Shown: positions 7,093 through 14,819, counted from the first letter of the stretch. The stretch is DNA of 23,480 nucleotides from Syntrophomonas sp. (GCA_003444615.1 DLUN01000070.1:1376-24855); one strand, 5' to 3'. A program made the numbers and translations. Notes: generated by a model from the letters alone, not told the origin.

Positions 7093-8362
7093 TATCCCAG
7101 GCCTGTACCATCAAGTCTTCCCACTGACCCTCATCTATTCTGACCGTCAGGCTCACCGGGATACTTTGACCTCTTTTTCTGGGCAAAACCTGTACTGTAG
7201 AGAAAAAAGCACCGTCTTTCACCCAGCCCAATTCCCAAAAATCTATCCAAGACAGACTGCTCTGCCGGATATCATTGGGTTGGTATGATTGCAAAACTAC
7301 CGTTAAATCACAACCCCATAGCTGCGGTTCAATTCTTGTTTCCACAGACAATTGCCCCTTTGCGCCCGGTGGGGATTGCAGATTGCCTATTATAAAAGGG
7401 CGGCTGTTATTCCTAACCAGTCTGTGCAGACTGGTTTGAATAGAATAAACCTGGTTATCACTTATTACCCACCGTCGTCCCAGATTTTCACATGCTTCGG
7501 CCGTTGTGCCAGAACCTGCATAAAAATCACCAACTAAGGAATTCTCCAAGGTTGAAGTCTTAATGATCCGCTCCAAGAGTTCCACTGGCTTTTGGGTTGG
7601 GAATTTCCAGTTGTTTTCCGCTGTAGGACTTAGAATCTTAGGTATATCAACCCACCAGTCCTGCAATAGAGCACCCCGGCTGTCTAATTTGTAGCGATCT
7701 CCTTTCACTTTGGTTAATCCCCGTTGTAAAGTGCCCGGGGAATAGGGGCGATGCTGGGGGTTAAATATATAATCCTCTCCCCGACTATACCAGAGAATAA
7801 CATCATGCTTGCGGTGAAAATGGCGCCGGGCACCACTTCCGCCTCCGTAACACCATACTATTTCATTTATAAAGCGCCGGGCACCAAAAACCTCATCCAT
7901 AATAATTTTTATATAATGGGATGAATGCCAGTCCAAATGCACGAACAAGCTGCCCTGTGCTGATAACAACTCTTTGGCCATAGCTATAGTTTGATATAGG
8001 TTTTGCAAATAAGCTGACCTATGGCGGTAACCAGAATCATGGAATACTGGCTGTTTAACCTGCTGGGTACCGTTTTCGGTCTCGATTTTAACCTGAGCAT
8101 AGTATTGGGTATCGCTTAAATAGGGGGGATCAATATATATACAGTCAAAACTCTGCTGAAAGCCATTAGCAAGCAACCAGGCCATCACCTGATGGTCGTT
8201 GCCTAACAGCATTTGATTTTTTACATCATCAGTGGGCTCATTAATAAGAGGGGCGGTATTATTGGCATTGGGAAAAACGGTCTGCAAGTTTTGGCAGTGA
8301 TTGGTATCCCAAGTTGGTTTTTTCTTATTAGTCCACTGTAAAAATACCTCATCGTGCTGCAA
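7046..8362 (-). CDS. Solitary site-specific DNA methyltransferase (N6-adenine, beta-type motif order)
   Basis: This is an amino-methyltransferase that transfers a methyl group from S-adenosylmethionine to DNA. The catalytic motif IV DPPY (about residues 78-81) comes before the SAM-binding motif I DFYAGSGTT (279-287), the order of beta-class and type III Mod enzymes; FPTQKPVELLERII precedes motif I as usual. DPPY favours adenine over N4-cytosine. After about residue 310 a roughly 125-residue C-terminal region (IDFWELGWVKDGAFFSTVQV, later MVQAWDIQGGPV) resembles the tail domain of some type III-like methylases; that resemblance is from memory. TTG at 8362 is the better start: GGAGGT lies seven bases upstream, whereas the TTG at 8377 sits on that site itself. 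No restriction gene is adjacent. TAGAAT at 8387-8392 may be its -10. Target sequence unknown. Confidence 0.88.
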   Translation of the reverse strand: MQHDEVFLQWTNKKKPTWDTNHCQNLQTVFPNANNTAPLINEPTDDVKNQMLLGNDHQVMAWLLANGFQQSFDCIYIDPPYLSDTQYYAQVKIETENGTQQVKQPVFHDSGYRHRSAYLQNLYQTIAMAKELLSAQGSLFVHLDWHSSHYIKIIMDEVFGARRFINEIVWCYGGGSGARRHFHRKHDVILWYSRGEDYIFNPQHRPYSPGTLQRGLTKVKGDRYKLDSRGALLQDWWVDIPKILSPTAENNWKFPTQKPVELLERIIKTSTLENSLVGDFYAGSGTTAEACENLGRRWVISDNQVYSIQTSLHRLVRNNSRPFIIGNLQSPPGAKGQLSVETRIEPQLWGCDLTVVLQSYQPNDIRQSSLSWIDFWELGWVKDGAFFSTVQVLPRKRGQSIPVSLTVRIDEGQWEDLMVQAWDIQGGPVMVPVKSVNT

Positions 8363-8394
8363 GAATCTTACCTCCAATTCGCCACCATTCTAAC

Positions 8395-8425
8395 AAAAAA
8401 AAGAGTCTGCTTAAAGCAGAACTCT
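8395..8425 (-). terminator. Intrinsic terminator after the sigG operon
   Basis: On the minus strand AGAGT and ACTCT flank CTGC..GCAG (one bulged T, short loop), followed directly by eight T residues (8395-8402). It closes the sigG plus small-peptide unit, 50 bases after the peptide gene, and lies just upstream of the methyltransferase start, so that gene likely has its own promoter or depends on readthrough. Confidence 0.85.
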
Positions 8426-8474
8426 AATATCTGTATGTTGTTGTTCGACTTATGAAAAGGTTAACTAGCTAGTT

Positions 8475-8612
8475 TTACTTGGCTACCAGCTTGGTGGACA
8501 CCAGATTGTCATAAGTGAAGGCTAACTCATGAGCAGAGTACTGTTCAGTAAGAGGAAGGAGCAGGACTAGAATAATCCCTATTAAAATCACTACTAATAG
8601 ATTTTTGTTCAT
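8475..8612 (-). CDS. 45-residue membrane or exported peptide downstream of sigG
   Basis: A short gene of unknown family: MNKNLLVVILIGIILVLLL, then PLTEQYSAHELAFTYDNLVS and TKLVAK. The ATG at 8612 has AGGAGG nine bases upstream, a strong site inside the sigG-gene gap of 20 bases. Residues 5-21 form one hydrophobic helix after a short Asn/Lys N-terminus. A signal-peptidase-like site could lie after YSA (residue 27), which would release an 18-residue peptide; otherwise it is a single-pass protein with a short outside tail. It is followed by a terminator and preceded by sigG, so it should be expressed in the forespore under the sigma-F/G-type promoter. In B. subtilis a different gene follows sigG. 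Function is not known; coding status rests on the ribosome site, texture and operon position. Confidence 0.65.
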   Translation of the reverse strand: MNKNLLVVILIGIILVLLLPLTEQYSAHELAFTYDNLVSTKLVAK

Positions 8613-8632
8613 GGTTGCCTTCCTCCTTTTTG

Positions 8633-9403
8633 CTAAATAAATTTTCGTAATTGCTTCAGGGCCGCTTTTTCCAACCGTGACACTTGAGCCTGTGAGATAC
8701 CGATTTCTTCAGCAACTTCCATTTGCGTTTTGCCCTGGAAAAAACGCAATGATACTATGTGTTTTTCCCGGTTATTGAGCTTCTTCATGGCTTCCTTGAT
8801 AGCTATTTCTTCCAGCCATAATTCATCAGTATTGCGTTCATCACTAATTTGATCCATTACTAGAATAGGATCCCCCCCGTCATTGTAAATCGGTTCAAAC
8901 AATGACACCGGTTCCTGAATAGCATCCAAGGCAAACACTACTTCCTCACGAGGAACTTGCAGTTCCTCAGCAATTTGAGCTATAGTTGGCTCAGAAGCCT
9001 GTGCTGATACCAGTTTCTCTCTAATCTGTAGTGCTTTGTAGGCAATATCCCGCAGAGATCTCGATACTCTTACCGCATTATTGTCCCGGAGATAGCGTCT
9101 TATCTCTCCGATAATCATCGGAACCGCATAGGTGGAAAACCGTACATTTTGACTTAGATCAAAGTTGTCTATAGCTTTAATCAAACCAATACATCCTACC
9201 TGAAAAAGATCGTCTACGTATTCGCCTCTATTGCTGAATCTTTGAATAACGCTTAGCACCAACCGCAGATTACCTTGAATCAGTTGTTCTCTGGCAGTAG
9301 AGTCACCCGACTGCATGGCCTGGAACAGAGTTCTCATTTCTTCATTCTTTAATACGGGAAGTTTGGAAGTATTTACTCCACAGATTTCAACTTTGTTAAT
9401 CAA
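8633..9403 (-). CDS. sigG: Sporulation sigma factor SigG (late forespore)
   Basis: RNA polymerase sigma factor for late forespore genes. The protein (256 residues) is very close to B. subtilis SigG through its length: NKVEICGVNTSKLPVLKNEE at the start, ENLRLVLSV-type region 2 (GNLRLVLSVIQRFSNRGEYV), DLFQVGCIGLIKAIDNFD, FSTYAVPMIIGEIRRYLRDN, SRSLRDIAYKAL, and FFQGKTQMEVAEEIGISQAQ with SRLEKAALKQLRKF as the region 4.2 helix-turn-helix. The N-terminal motif NKVEICGV separates SigG from SigF. The start is TTG at 9403 with AAGGAG nine bases upstream. It follows sigE as in B. subtilis but is insulated from it by a terminator and has its own sigma-F/G-type promoter at 9459-9488. Confidence 0.97.
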   Translation of the reverse strand: MINKVEICGVNTSKLPVLKNEEMRTLFQAMQSGDSTAREQLIQGNLRLVLSVIQRFSNRGEYVDDLFQVGCIGLIKAIDNFDLSQNVRFSTYAVPMIIGEIRRYLRDNNAVRVSRSLRDIAYKALQIREKLVSAQASEPTIAQIAEELQVPREEVVFALDAIQEPVSLFEPIYNDGGDPILVMDQISDERNTDELWLEEIAIKEAMKKLNNREKHIVSLRFFQGKTQMEVAEEIGISQAQVSRLEKAALKQLRKFI

Positions 9404-9458
9404 AGCGTCCTGCTCCTTCCCCTAGTTTGATTTTGTTAAGCCAACCTGGAGTTGATAA

Positions 9459-9488
9459 AAGTATTCTCGTTAGCAGCTGGATTTATTC
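9459..9488 (-). promoter_or_regulatory. Sigma-F/sigma-G type promoter of sigG
   Basis: On the minus strand GAATA (9484-9488), 15 bases and GAGAATACTT (9459-9468) fit the B. subtilis sigma-F pattern GYWTA-N15-GGNRANAMTW with one mismatch in each box. Read as sigma-G (GHATR-N18-CATWMTA) it has a perfect -35 and 5 of 7 in the -10. It lies about 55 bases before the TTG start and directly after the sigE terminator, where the B. subtilis sigG promoter also lies. Confidence 0.65.
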
Positions 9489-9514
9489 GGGCTATTCCTT
9501 TTGCATAACAAATG

Positions 9515-9545
9515 AAAAAGGCTTAACCCCCGCTGGGATTAAGCC
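9515..9545 (-). terminator. Intrinsic terminator after sigE
   Basis: On the minus strand GGCTTAA (9539-9545) and TTAAGCC (9520-9526) form a perfect 7-base stem extended by TCCC/GGGG pairing inside, followed by TTTTT (9515-9519). It ends the spoIIGA-sigE unit 24 bases after the sigE stop and insulates sigG. Confidence 0.9.
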
Positions 9546-9569
9546 CGCTATGCAGCTGTCGTTGAACTA

Positions 9570-10289
9570 CTATTCAATTTTTCTTATTTCTCTTTGCAAG
9601 CGTTTTAAGATGCGTTTTTCTAGACGGGAGATATAAGACTGTGAGATTCCCAAAGTATCGGCCACCTCTTTTTGCGTCTTTTCCAATCCATCTTCCAAGC
9701 CAAATCTCAGTTTAATTATGGTTTTCTCCCGGGGGTTAAGTTTGTGCATAGCTTGCCAGAGCAGGTGTTTTTCTACATCTCCTTCAATTTTCTTATAAAT
9801 CATGTCACTTTCGGTTCCCAAAACATCGGAAAGCAATAATTCATTTCCATCCCAATCCACATTAAGAGGTTCATCCAAGGAAACTTCCACCCGGTTTTTT
9901 AAGTTGCGGCGCAGATACATCAGTATTTCATTTTCAATACAGCGGGAAGCATAAGTGGCTAATTTAATATTTTTTTTCGGTTCAAAAGTGTTGACAGCCT
10001 TGATTAAACCAATGGTGCCAATGGATACTAAATCCTCGATGTTAATACCAGTGTTTTCAAACTTTTTGGCTATGTATACTACTAATCTAAGATTATGCTC
10101 TATTAACTTGGCTTTGACCGCCATATCGCCCTGGTCCAAACGAGTGATCAAATCAGACTCTTCATGCTCTTTTAATGGAGGAGGCAAAACCTCGGTAGAC
10201 CCTATATAGTGAATATACTTAGTTTTACCACGGGCTATCAGCCAGCGCACAATATATAGGCGTAATTTCCAGGTTAACCACCATTTCAC
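9570..10289 (-). CDS. sigE: Sporulation sigma factor SigE precursor (early mother cell)
   Basis: Pro-sigma-E, the early mother-cell sigma factor, made inactive and tethered by a basic, amphipathic pro-sequence of about 27-28 residues. The 239-residue protein begins [20 protein letters not shown], then [15 protein letters not shown]; cleavage is expected near HYIG, by alignment with YYIGG of B. subtilis. Region 2 includes [39 protein letters not shown] and [19 protein letters not shown]; region 4.2 is [20 protein letters not shown]. The [16 protein letters not shown] segment is diagnostic of SigE. The start is GTG at 10289 with GGGGGAG six bases upstream, 12 bases after spoIIGA, whose product should be the processing protease. 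Confidence 0.97.
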   Translation of the reverse strand: MKWWLTWKLRLYIVRWLIARGKTKYIHYIGSTEVLPPPLKEHEESDLITRLDQGDMAVKAKLIEHNLRLVVYIAKKFENTGINIEDLVSIGTIGLIKAVNTFEPKKNIKLATYASRCIENEILMYLRRNLKNRVEVSLDEPLNVDWDGNELLLSDVLGTESDMIYKKIEGDVEKHLLWQAMHKLNPREKTIIKLRFGLEDGLEKTQKEVADTLGISQSYISRLEKRILKRLQREIRKIE

Positions 10290-10301
10290 GGTTTACTCCC
10301 C

Positions 10302-11177
10302 CTATCCATTATCCAAGATCTCACAAGGTATTAATAGTTGGTATTTATCTTCCTTGCTCAGCCTATCCTGGTATATACCAATGACCATATTTTTATGTTC
10401 AATATCCTTTTTTCCTATAATAACCTTGATGGCATCGGCACGAACTCCTACCAGAAGGCCATTTTTCTTCCCGATAGAAGTAAAGGGAATTAATCTTAAA
10501 CGATTAGACCAGCTGCTTTGACTGAGTTTATCCAGCATTTCTTCCTGAGTCTGGCTGTTTTCTAAAGCACTCTTTAAATCAGCAGGCAGACATCCTTTTA
10601 GCCAGTGGTATTCGGCCACAATCACGGGGCGATTAGTTAAAGGATCTCTCAGACCATTACCAGTGTCTACAAAACCTTGGCCAGAGCACTGATTCCTTTC
10701 AAAGGTTAACTGTACCGGAAGCTTCAACAGTCTCGGTATGATACGCTTGTTTAGCCAATTTCCTCCATATACTCCCAGTAATAAGGCGCAGGCAATTCCC
10801 GTTAGCAGCCACCAGTGTGAAAAACCAGTATTAGATGTCTGCACCAAAAATGAAATCCCTATAGTAGCTCCTGCTACCATGAAGTTAATACCATAAAACA
10901 GCAACAGGCTTTTGGCATAATCGGTCCAGGTATCTGGCCATACGGCGATGGCCACCATGATAACCGAAAGCAATACTTTCATAGGAAAGGAGTATACCCA
11001 GGATATATCAGGGTATAAATAACCAACTGCATATATTCCGCCCAGTAAAGCTGCCATTATCAAGCGTATATAAGCAACGGGAACACCTGTTAACCGAACT
11101 GTTACCCATAGTATTATGAAATCCATAATGAAGTTGAGAAGAAAGGTGATATCCGCGTATACTATTGACCCCATCAT
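10302..11177 (-). CDS. spoIIGA: Sigma-E processing peptidase SpoIIGA
   Basis: Membrane aspartic protease that cleaves pro-sigma-E after a forespore signal (SpoIIR). The first roughly 150 residues hold about five hydrophobic helices, opening with IVYADITFLLNFIMDFIILW; the C-terminal half is the peptidase domain with the catalytic motif FVDTGNGLRDPLTNRPVIV (Asp171). Length 291 is near the B. subtilis protein (309). The ATG at 11177 has AGGTG six bases upstream; a second ATG follows directly at 11174. It lies just before sigE as in all spoIIG operons and downstream of ftsZ with a terminator between. The cognate spoIIR is not in the window. Confidence 0.94.
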   Translation of the reverse strand: MMGSIVYADITFLLNFIMDFIILWVTVRLTGVPVAYIRLIMAALLGGIYAVGYLYPDISWVYSFPMKVLLSVIMVAIAVWPDTWTDYAKSLLLFYGINFMVAGATIGISFLVQTSNTGFSHWWLLTGIACALLLGVYGGNWLNKRIIPRLLKLPVQLTFERNQCSGQGFVDTGNGLRDPLTNRPVIVAEYHWLKGCLPADLKSALENSQTQEEMLDKLSQSSWSNRLRLIPFTSIGKKNGLLVGVRADAIKVIIGKKDIEHKNMVIGIYQDRLSKEDKYQLLIPCEILDNG

Positions 11178-11259
11178 TTAAAGCACCTGGTACCTTTCTA
11201 GCGGTCAAATTTACGCTAATTAATGGTTATGCTATCTGCTGGACAATAATGTATTCCAC

Positions 11260-11268
11260 ATTATACCA
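11260..11268 (-). promoter_or_regulatory. Extended -10 promoter of the spoIIGA-sigE operon
   Basis: The minus strand has TGGTATAAT, a perfect extended -10, about 83 bases before spoIIGA and after the ftsZ terminator. No good TTGACA lies 16-18 bases upstream (AAATTA/AATTAC only). B. subtilis spoIIG is a sigma-A promoter with poorly placed -35 that needs Spo0A; weak 0A-like boxes (TTGTCCAG at 11238-11245, 6 of 8) lie downstream, so Spo0A control is unproven here. Confidence 0.6.
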
Positions 11269-11331
11269 GCGAGGAAGTTGGGTAATTTGTTGCTTTAGCA
11301 AAGGACGGGGCATTTTTATCGGTCAGAAAAG

Positions 11332-11359
11332 AAAAAAAACCGGGAATTATCATCCCGGT
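11332..11359 (-). terminator. Intrinsic terminator after ftsZ
   Basis: On the minus strand ACCGGGA (11353-11359) and TCCCGGT (11339-11345) form a 7-base stem with a 7-base loop, followed by eight T residues (11332-11339). It sits 14 bases after the ftsZ stop and separates the division genes from the spoIIGA-sigE unit. Confidence 0.93.
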
Positions 11360-11373
11360 TCGTTTTAATCGAG

Positions 11374-12438
11374 CTATTTTCTCCGTAAGAAAGGAGGTAT
11401 TTCCAAATCGTTTTTATCCAAAAAGGACGCAGGTGATTCGATAACTCTACTACTGCGGCGAGTCTCAGGGCTGATGGAGTGTGCAGCCGGAAACCCTGTA
11501 GCAATCACGGTTACCCTTACTTCTTCCCCGAGTTCTTCATCGATATTAGCTCCGAAAATAATATTAGCTTCCACATCGGCAGCCTGATGAATAATTTCGG
11601 CTGCTTCATTAATCTCGAACAGAGTAAGATCTGTTCCGCCGCTTATATTAAACAGCACTCCTCTAGCTCCATCAATTGAAGTCTCTAGCAAGGGACTGGA
11701 AATAGCCATGCGGGCTGCTTCTGCAGCTCGGTTTTCACCTTTGGCACGGCCAATACCCATCAAGGCTGAACCAGTATTTTGCATAACCGTTTGTACATCA
11801 GCAAAGTCACAATTAATAACTCCCGGCACAGCAATTAAATCAGATATTCCTTGCACTCCTTGACGGAGTATATCATCTGCTATCTTAAAGGCATCATTAA
11901 AATTGGTATGCTTATCTACCACCTGTAAAAGGCGGTCATTGGGAATAGTTATCAGACTGTCTACTTGTTCCCGTAAAGCTTGTATTCCCTGCTCAGCCTG
12001 AGTGTTGCGTTTGCGCCCTTCAAAGGCGAAAGGTTTAGTAACCACACCCACGGTTAGAGCCCCTACTTCCTTAGCAATGCGAGCAATAATGGGAGCGCCT
12101 CCCGTACCAGTTCCACCACCCATACCAGCCGTAACAAATACCATATCAGCACCCATCAGAGCTCGTTTTATCTCCTCGTTGGATTCCTCAGCAGCCTTCA
12201 TGCCAATTTCCGGATCAGCACCGGCTCCTAAGCCTTTGGTGAGTTTTTCTCCTAACTGAATCTTAGTCTCCGCTTTGGAAAGATATAGGGCTTGGGCATC
12301 GGTATTCACAGCGATGAACTCAACCCCTTTTAAGCCAGCCTCAATCATGCGGTTAATGGCGTTGTTTCCACCGCCTCCCACTCCAATAACTTTAATATTA
12401 GCATACTGCTGCATCTCAACATCGAAATCCAACGGCAT
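11374..12438 (-). CDS. ftsZ: Cell division protein FtsZ
   Basis: Tubulin-like GTPase that forms the Z-ring. The 354-residue protein has [17 protein letters not shown] near the start, the GTP signature GGGTGTG (residues 107-113), and the T7-loop NCD (209-211) needed for GTP hydrolysis across the subunit interface. After the ATVIATGF end of the core, the linker is only about 20 residues and the C-terminal peptide is [11 protein letters not shown], the docking site for FtsA/SepF-type partners. The frame is open to 12480, but the ATG at 12438 has GGGAGGT six bases upstream and gives the normal N-terminus without overlapping ftsA, so I use it. It follows ftsA by 17 bases and ends at a terminator. 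The linker is shorter than in most Firmicutes. Confidence 0.97.
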   Translation of the reverse strand: MPLDFDVEMQQYANIKVIGVGGGGNNAINRMIEAGLKGVEFIAVNTDAQALYLSKAETKIQLGEKLTKGLGAGADPEIGMKAAEESNEEIKRALMGADMVFVTAGMGGGTGTGGAPIIARIAKEVGALTVGVVTKPFAFEGRKRNTQAEQGIQALREQVDSLITIPNDRLLQVVDKHTNFNDAFKIADDILRQGVQGISDLIAVPGVINCDFADVQTVMQNTGSALMGIGRAKGENRAAEAARMAISSPLLETSIDGARGVLFNISGGTDLTLFEINEAAEIIHQAADVEANIIFGANIDEELGEEVRVTVIATGFPAAHSISPETRRSSRVIESPASFLDKNDLEIPPFLRRK

Positions 12439-12455
12439 TGCAAAACCTCCCTGCC

Positions 12456-13679
12456 TTACCGAAATAAATCTTTTAACCAATATGTTATCCGATCAATCAC
12501 ACCAATAAAACGCGGGCTGTCTCCAGATTTTATTGCTGCCTGCCGGGCTGAATAAAGAACCCCTCCTAAAACCACTGCATTTTGTGGTCGATTAAAATCT
12601 GTAGGTAGTCCTTTCATGTTTTCCGGTAGACCTATTCTAACCGGAATGGAAGAGTATTCCTCCATAGCGTCGGCTAATCCAGCCAATTCAGCTGCTCCAC
12701 CAGTTAATACGATACCACCTGGCATACGGTTCAAACATCCAAATTGTTTCAGTTCTGCATATATTAATTCGGTTATCTCCAGTACTCGAGCGGAAATTAT
12801 TTCAGCTATAACCTGCTGCGACACTTGTTGGGCGCTTTTCCCCTGGATATTATGCACATTTATCATCAAGTCACTCCTGGCCTTATCCGGACTGGCTACC
12901 CCATGTTTTTCTTTCACTCGTTTAGCTTCCTCCATGGAGGTCCTCAGGACGATGGCTAGATCTTTGGTAATGTATTCACCGCCAACTGGCAAGACCGAAG
13001 TGTGAATGATGCTGCCCTCTTCAAAATATGATACCTCGGTAGTTCCCCCTCCAATATCAACCAGAGCTACCCCCATTTCTGTCTCGGCAGGTGATAATAC
13101 AGATTCAGCGCCTAGCAATGCATTATACATAAGACCATTTACATGCAGATTTATTTTATTGGCACTTCTTTGCAGGTTCTGAATGGCTGCTATAGCTCCT
13201 ACAACAATGGATACTTCAGCTTCCAGACGACTGCCCACCATTCCTACCGGGTCTTTCACTCCATCATAGCTGTCTACTATGTATTGACGTTCAATAATCT
13301 GGATAATAGCTTTGTCTAATGGTAGGGATAGATTGCGGGCGGAATTAAGAACACGTTCCTTATCCTCCAGAGTTATTTCGTAGGTGGGGTTAGCCACGGC
13401 TATAACCGCATGATTGTTTACAATAGAAATGCTCACTCCTGAAAAGCCTATTAAAGCACTATAGACCTCAATCCCGGTGAGACGTTCCAATTCATTCAGA
13501 CTATTGTCTATCGACTTAGCTGTGCTTTCAATATCTATTATGCTTCCCTTCCGAAGTCCGAAGGAGGGAACTTGGGTGATTCCCAATAAATGAATATCTT
13601 GACCGTGGACTTCAGCCATGGCAGCTTTAATTGAACTCGTCCCTATATCAAGGCTTACCAGGATGTTTCGTTTCTTGAT
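12456..13679 (-). CDS. ftsA: Cell division protein FtsA, apparent ATC start
   Basis: Actin-like ATPase that anchors FtsZ to the membrane. Visible parts are the phosphate-1 motif [12 protein letters not shown] (residues 9-20), the SHS2-type 1C domain, [16 protein letters not shown] (phosphate-2), [12 protein letters not shown] (adenosine) and a C-terminal amphipathic membrane helix ([11 protein letters not shown]). The first in-frame ATG is at 13619 (MAEVHG), which would delete the ATP-binding LDIGTS strand and is therefore unlikely to be the start. Upstream the frame reads [15 protein letters not shown], and the codon just before the first Lys, where ATG is expected, is ATC (13677-13679). AAGGGGTG lies seven bases upstream. 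No ATG, GTG or TTG occurs in frame between the upstream TAG and 13619. I place the start at this ATC, giving 407 residues. A base error or non-AUG start are both possible. Confidence 0.9.
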   Translation of the reverse strand: MKKRNILVSLDIGTSSIKAAMAEVHGQDIHLLGITQVPSFGLRKGSIIDIESTAKSIDNSLNELERLTGIEVYSALIGFSGVSISIVNNHAVIAVANPTYEITLEDKERVLNSARNLSLPLDKAIIQIIERQYIVDSYDGVKDPVGMVGSRLEAEVSIVVGAIAAIQNLQRSANKINLHVNGLMYNALLGAESVLSPAETEMGVALVDIGGGTTEVSYFEEGSIIHTSVLPVGGEYITKDLAIVLRTSMEEAKRVKEKHGVASPDKARSDLMINVHNIQGKSAQQVSQQVIAEIISARVLEITELIYAELKQFGCLNRMPGGIVLTGGAAELAGLADAMEEYSSIPVRIGLPENMKGLPTDFNRPQNAVVLGGVLYSARQAAIKSGDSPRFIGVIDRITYWLKDLFR

Positions 13680-13714
13680 GTAAACACACCCCTTACTTGA
13701 AGTCCTACTAAAAA

Positions 13715-13741
13715 ATACAACATTATGTAGCTAAATCCTTT
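13715..13741 (-). promoter_or_regulatory. Sigma-H-like promoter of ftsAZ
   Basis: On the minus strand AAAGGATTT (13733-13741), 11 bases and GTTGTAT (13715-13721) match the B. subtilis sigma-H pattern RWAGGAWWT-N11-12-RNNGAAT with a perfect -35 and one mismatch in the -10. It is about 36 bases before the ftsA start. B. subtilis ftsAZ has a sigma-H promoter that is raised at the onset of sporulation, so both position and type fit. Confidence 0.55.
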
Positions 13742-13759
13742 TTCATAGCTCAGAAATAA

Positions 13760-14095
13760 TTAGTATTTTTTCAAAAGATAGCGACGAATGATCCCTAAGT
13801 TCTGGAAAATCCTTACACCAAAAACAATAACTGCTGCTAAATATAGCTCCAGTCCCAGACGGTCGCCCAAGTAGGCTAAACCGGCTGCCAACACAGTATT
13901 TACAATAAAACCACTGATGAAGATAGTGCTATCAAAACCATCTTCCATATAGGCCCGGATACCGCCAAATACTGAATCAAGGGCTGCTAAAACGCCGATT
14001 GACATATACTTAGCCAGTGTTATTGGGAATAATACCGGAATAGAAAAACCAATTAATAATCCTATGAGCAAACAGAAAATAATCAGCAGCCACAT
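13760..14095 (-). CDS. sbp: Small basic membrane protein Sbp (DUF1290)
   Basis: A 111-residue membrane protein of the DUF1290/Sbp family, found next to ftsA in many Firmicutes and of unknown biochemical function. Three or four hydrophobic helices are visible: residues 2-22, about 29-45, 57-76 and 83-97. The conserved block LAALDSVFGGIRAYMEDGFD lies at about 36-55. It ends with a basic tail RRYLLKKY. The ATG at 14095 follows the DUF881 stop by four bases; its ribosome site (AAGGCGG) lies inside the end of that gene, so the pair is probably translationally coupled. The position between DUF881 and ftsA is the standard one (ylxX-sbp-ftsA in B. subtilis). A divisome-related role is inferred from context only. 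Confidence 0.92.
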   Translation of the reverse strand: MWLLIIFCLLIGLLIGFSIPVLFPITLAKYMSIGVLAALDSVFGGIRAYMEDGFDSTIFISGFIVNTVLAAGLAYLGDRLGLELYLAAVIVFGVRIFQNLGIIRRYLLKKY

Positions 14096-14099
14096 TTGT

Positions 14100-14819
14100 T
14101 TATTCCGCCTTTTCCTCGTAATCTATAGGCATTCCATAGGTAAACTTGAAGCTGCCAGTATAAGCAGGGATTTCGACGCTTTCCATCTTTTGCAGTTGGA
14201 CCTGCATTCCTAACACTTTAAGCTGTTCCAGATATCCACCCCGCATCAACAGGCCGCTTTCCAACATGTCTGGATTTCCCACCACTTTTATCTCGAAAGG
14301 AGGCGCGATTTTATCCCAGTTCACCAAAATAGTAGTACCAGCACAGCGTATTTCTGACATAGCGGTAAGACGCTTACCATTTATAGATATGGCTTCCGCT
14401 CCCGATGCTTTCAGCTCATTCACAATTAACAGCAAGTCCCTATCATGGATGATATAGGCATTGGCATTTTCCCCCACCTGCAAATTGAGGGGGCTATCGT
14501 TTAAGGTCAAGACGATTCCAGGTCCTTCTACAGGAATCAAACCTGCCGCCATGTGAGCTTCAGTTACTTCTTCCTGTAAATCAGCTAAGGCCTGATCAGT
14601 CTGACGAAAGTTGGCTATTTTGGAGCGAAGGGTTAGAACTTCTTCCGCTAGAGCTTCCCGTTCCTCAGTCAACGTTTGCACTTTTTGGGTAAGCTCTGTA
14701 AGTCTTTCATCGGTCTGAGTAGCCTCAATGCTGGCGGTAGTTCTGAATTGAACTGCCAGCATAATGCCCAGAATCATGCAAACTAAAGCTATGGAAATTT
14801 GCGCCCCTTTGCTACGCAT
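14100..14819 (-). CDS. DUF881 family membrane-anchored protein (YlxW/YlxX type)
   Basis: A 239-residue DUF881 protein, the kind encoded between divIB and sbp in Bacillus (ylxW and ylxX). It has a short basic N-terminus, one membrane helix at about residues 9-25, a coiled coil at about 36-80 (heptad-like LTELTQKVQTLTEEREALAE), then an extracytoplasmic alpha/beta domain with GLIPVEGPGIVLTLND, LLLIVNELKASGAEAISING, and PPFEIKVVGNPDML. The ATG at 14819 has AAGGGTGAG five bases upstream. B. subtilis has two paralogues here; this window has one. The domain resembles sugar- or wall-associated structures only by repute; the function is not established, though location and topology suggest a role at the septum outside the membrane. 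Confidence 0.9.
   Translation of the reverse strand: MRSKGAQISIALVCMILGIMLAVQFRTTASIEATQTDERLTELTQKVQTLTEEREALAEEVLTLRSKIANFRQTDQALADLQEEVTEAHMAAGLIPVEGPGIVLTLNDSPLNLQVGENANAYIIHDRDLLLIVNELKASGAEAISINGKRLTAMSEIRCAGTTILVNWDKIAPPFEIKVVGNPDMLESGLLMRGGYLEQLKVLGMQVQLQKMESVEIPAYTGSFKFTYGMPIDYEEKAE

Noticed and set aside
7046..8362. Restriction-modification or phage-defence system
   Set aside because: No nuclease, helicase or specificity gene is adjacent; neighbours are sporulation, dprA and small unknown genes, so a defence system cannot be claimed.
8463..8474. Perfect 12-base palindrome AACTAGCTAGTT after the small peptide gene
   Set aside because: Too short and AT-rich to call an operator without a second copy; none was seen in the window.
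12439..12480. Longer FtsZ starting at 12480
   Set aside because: It overlaps ftsA, lacks a ribosome site and adds residues not seen in FtsZ; GGGAGGT fixes ATG at 12438.
12002..13005. Plus-strand open frames opposite ftsZ and ftsA
   Set aside because: They are antisense shadows of strongly conserved genes, with no ribosome sites or recognisable protein texture.
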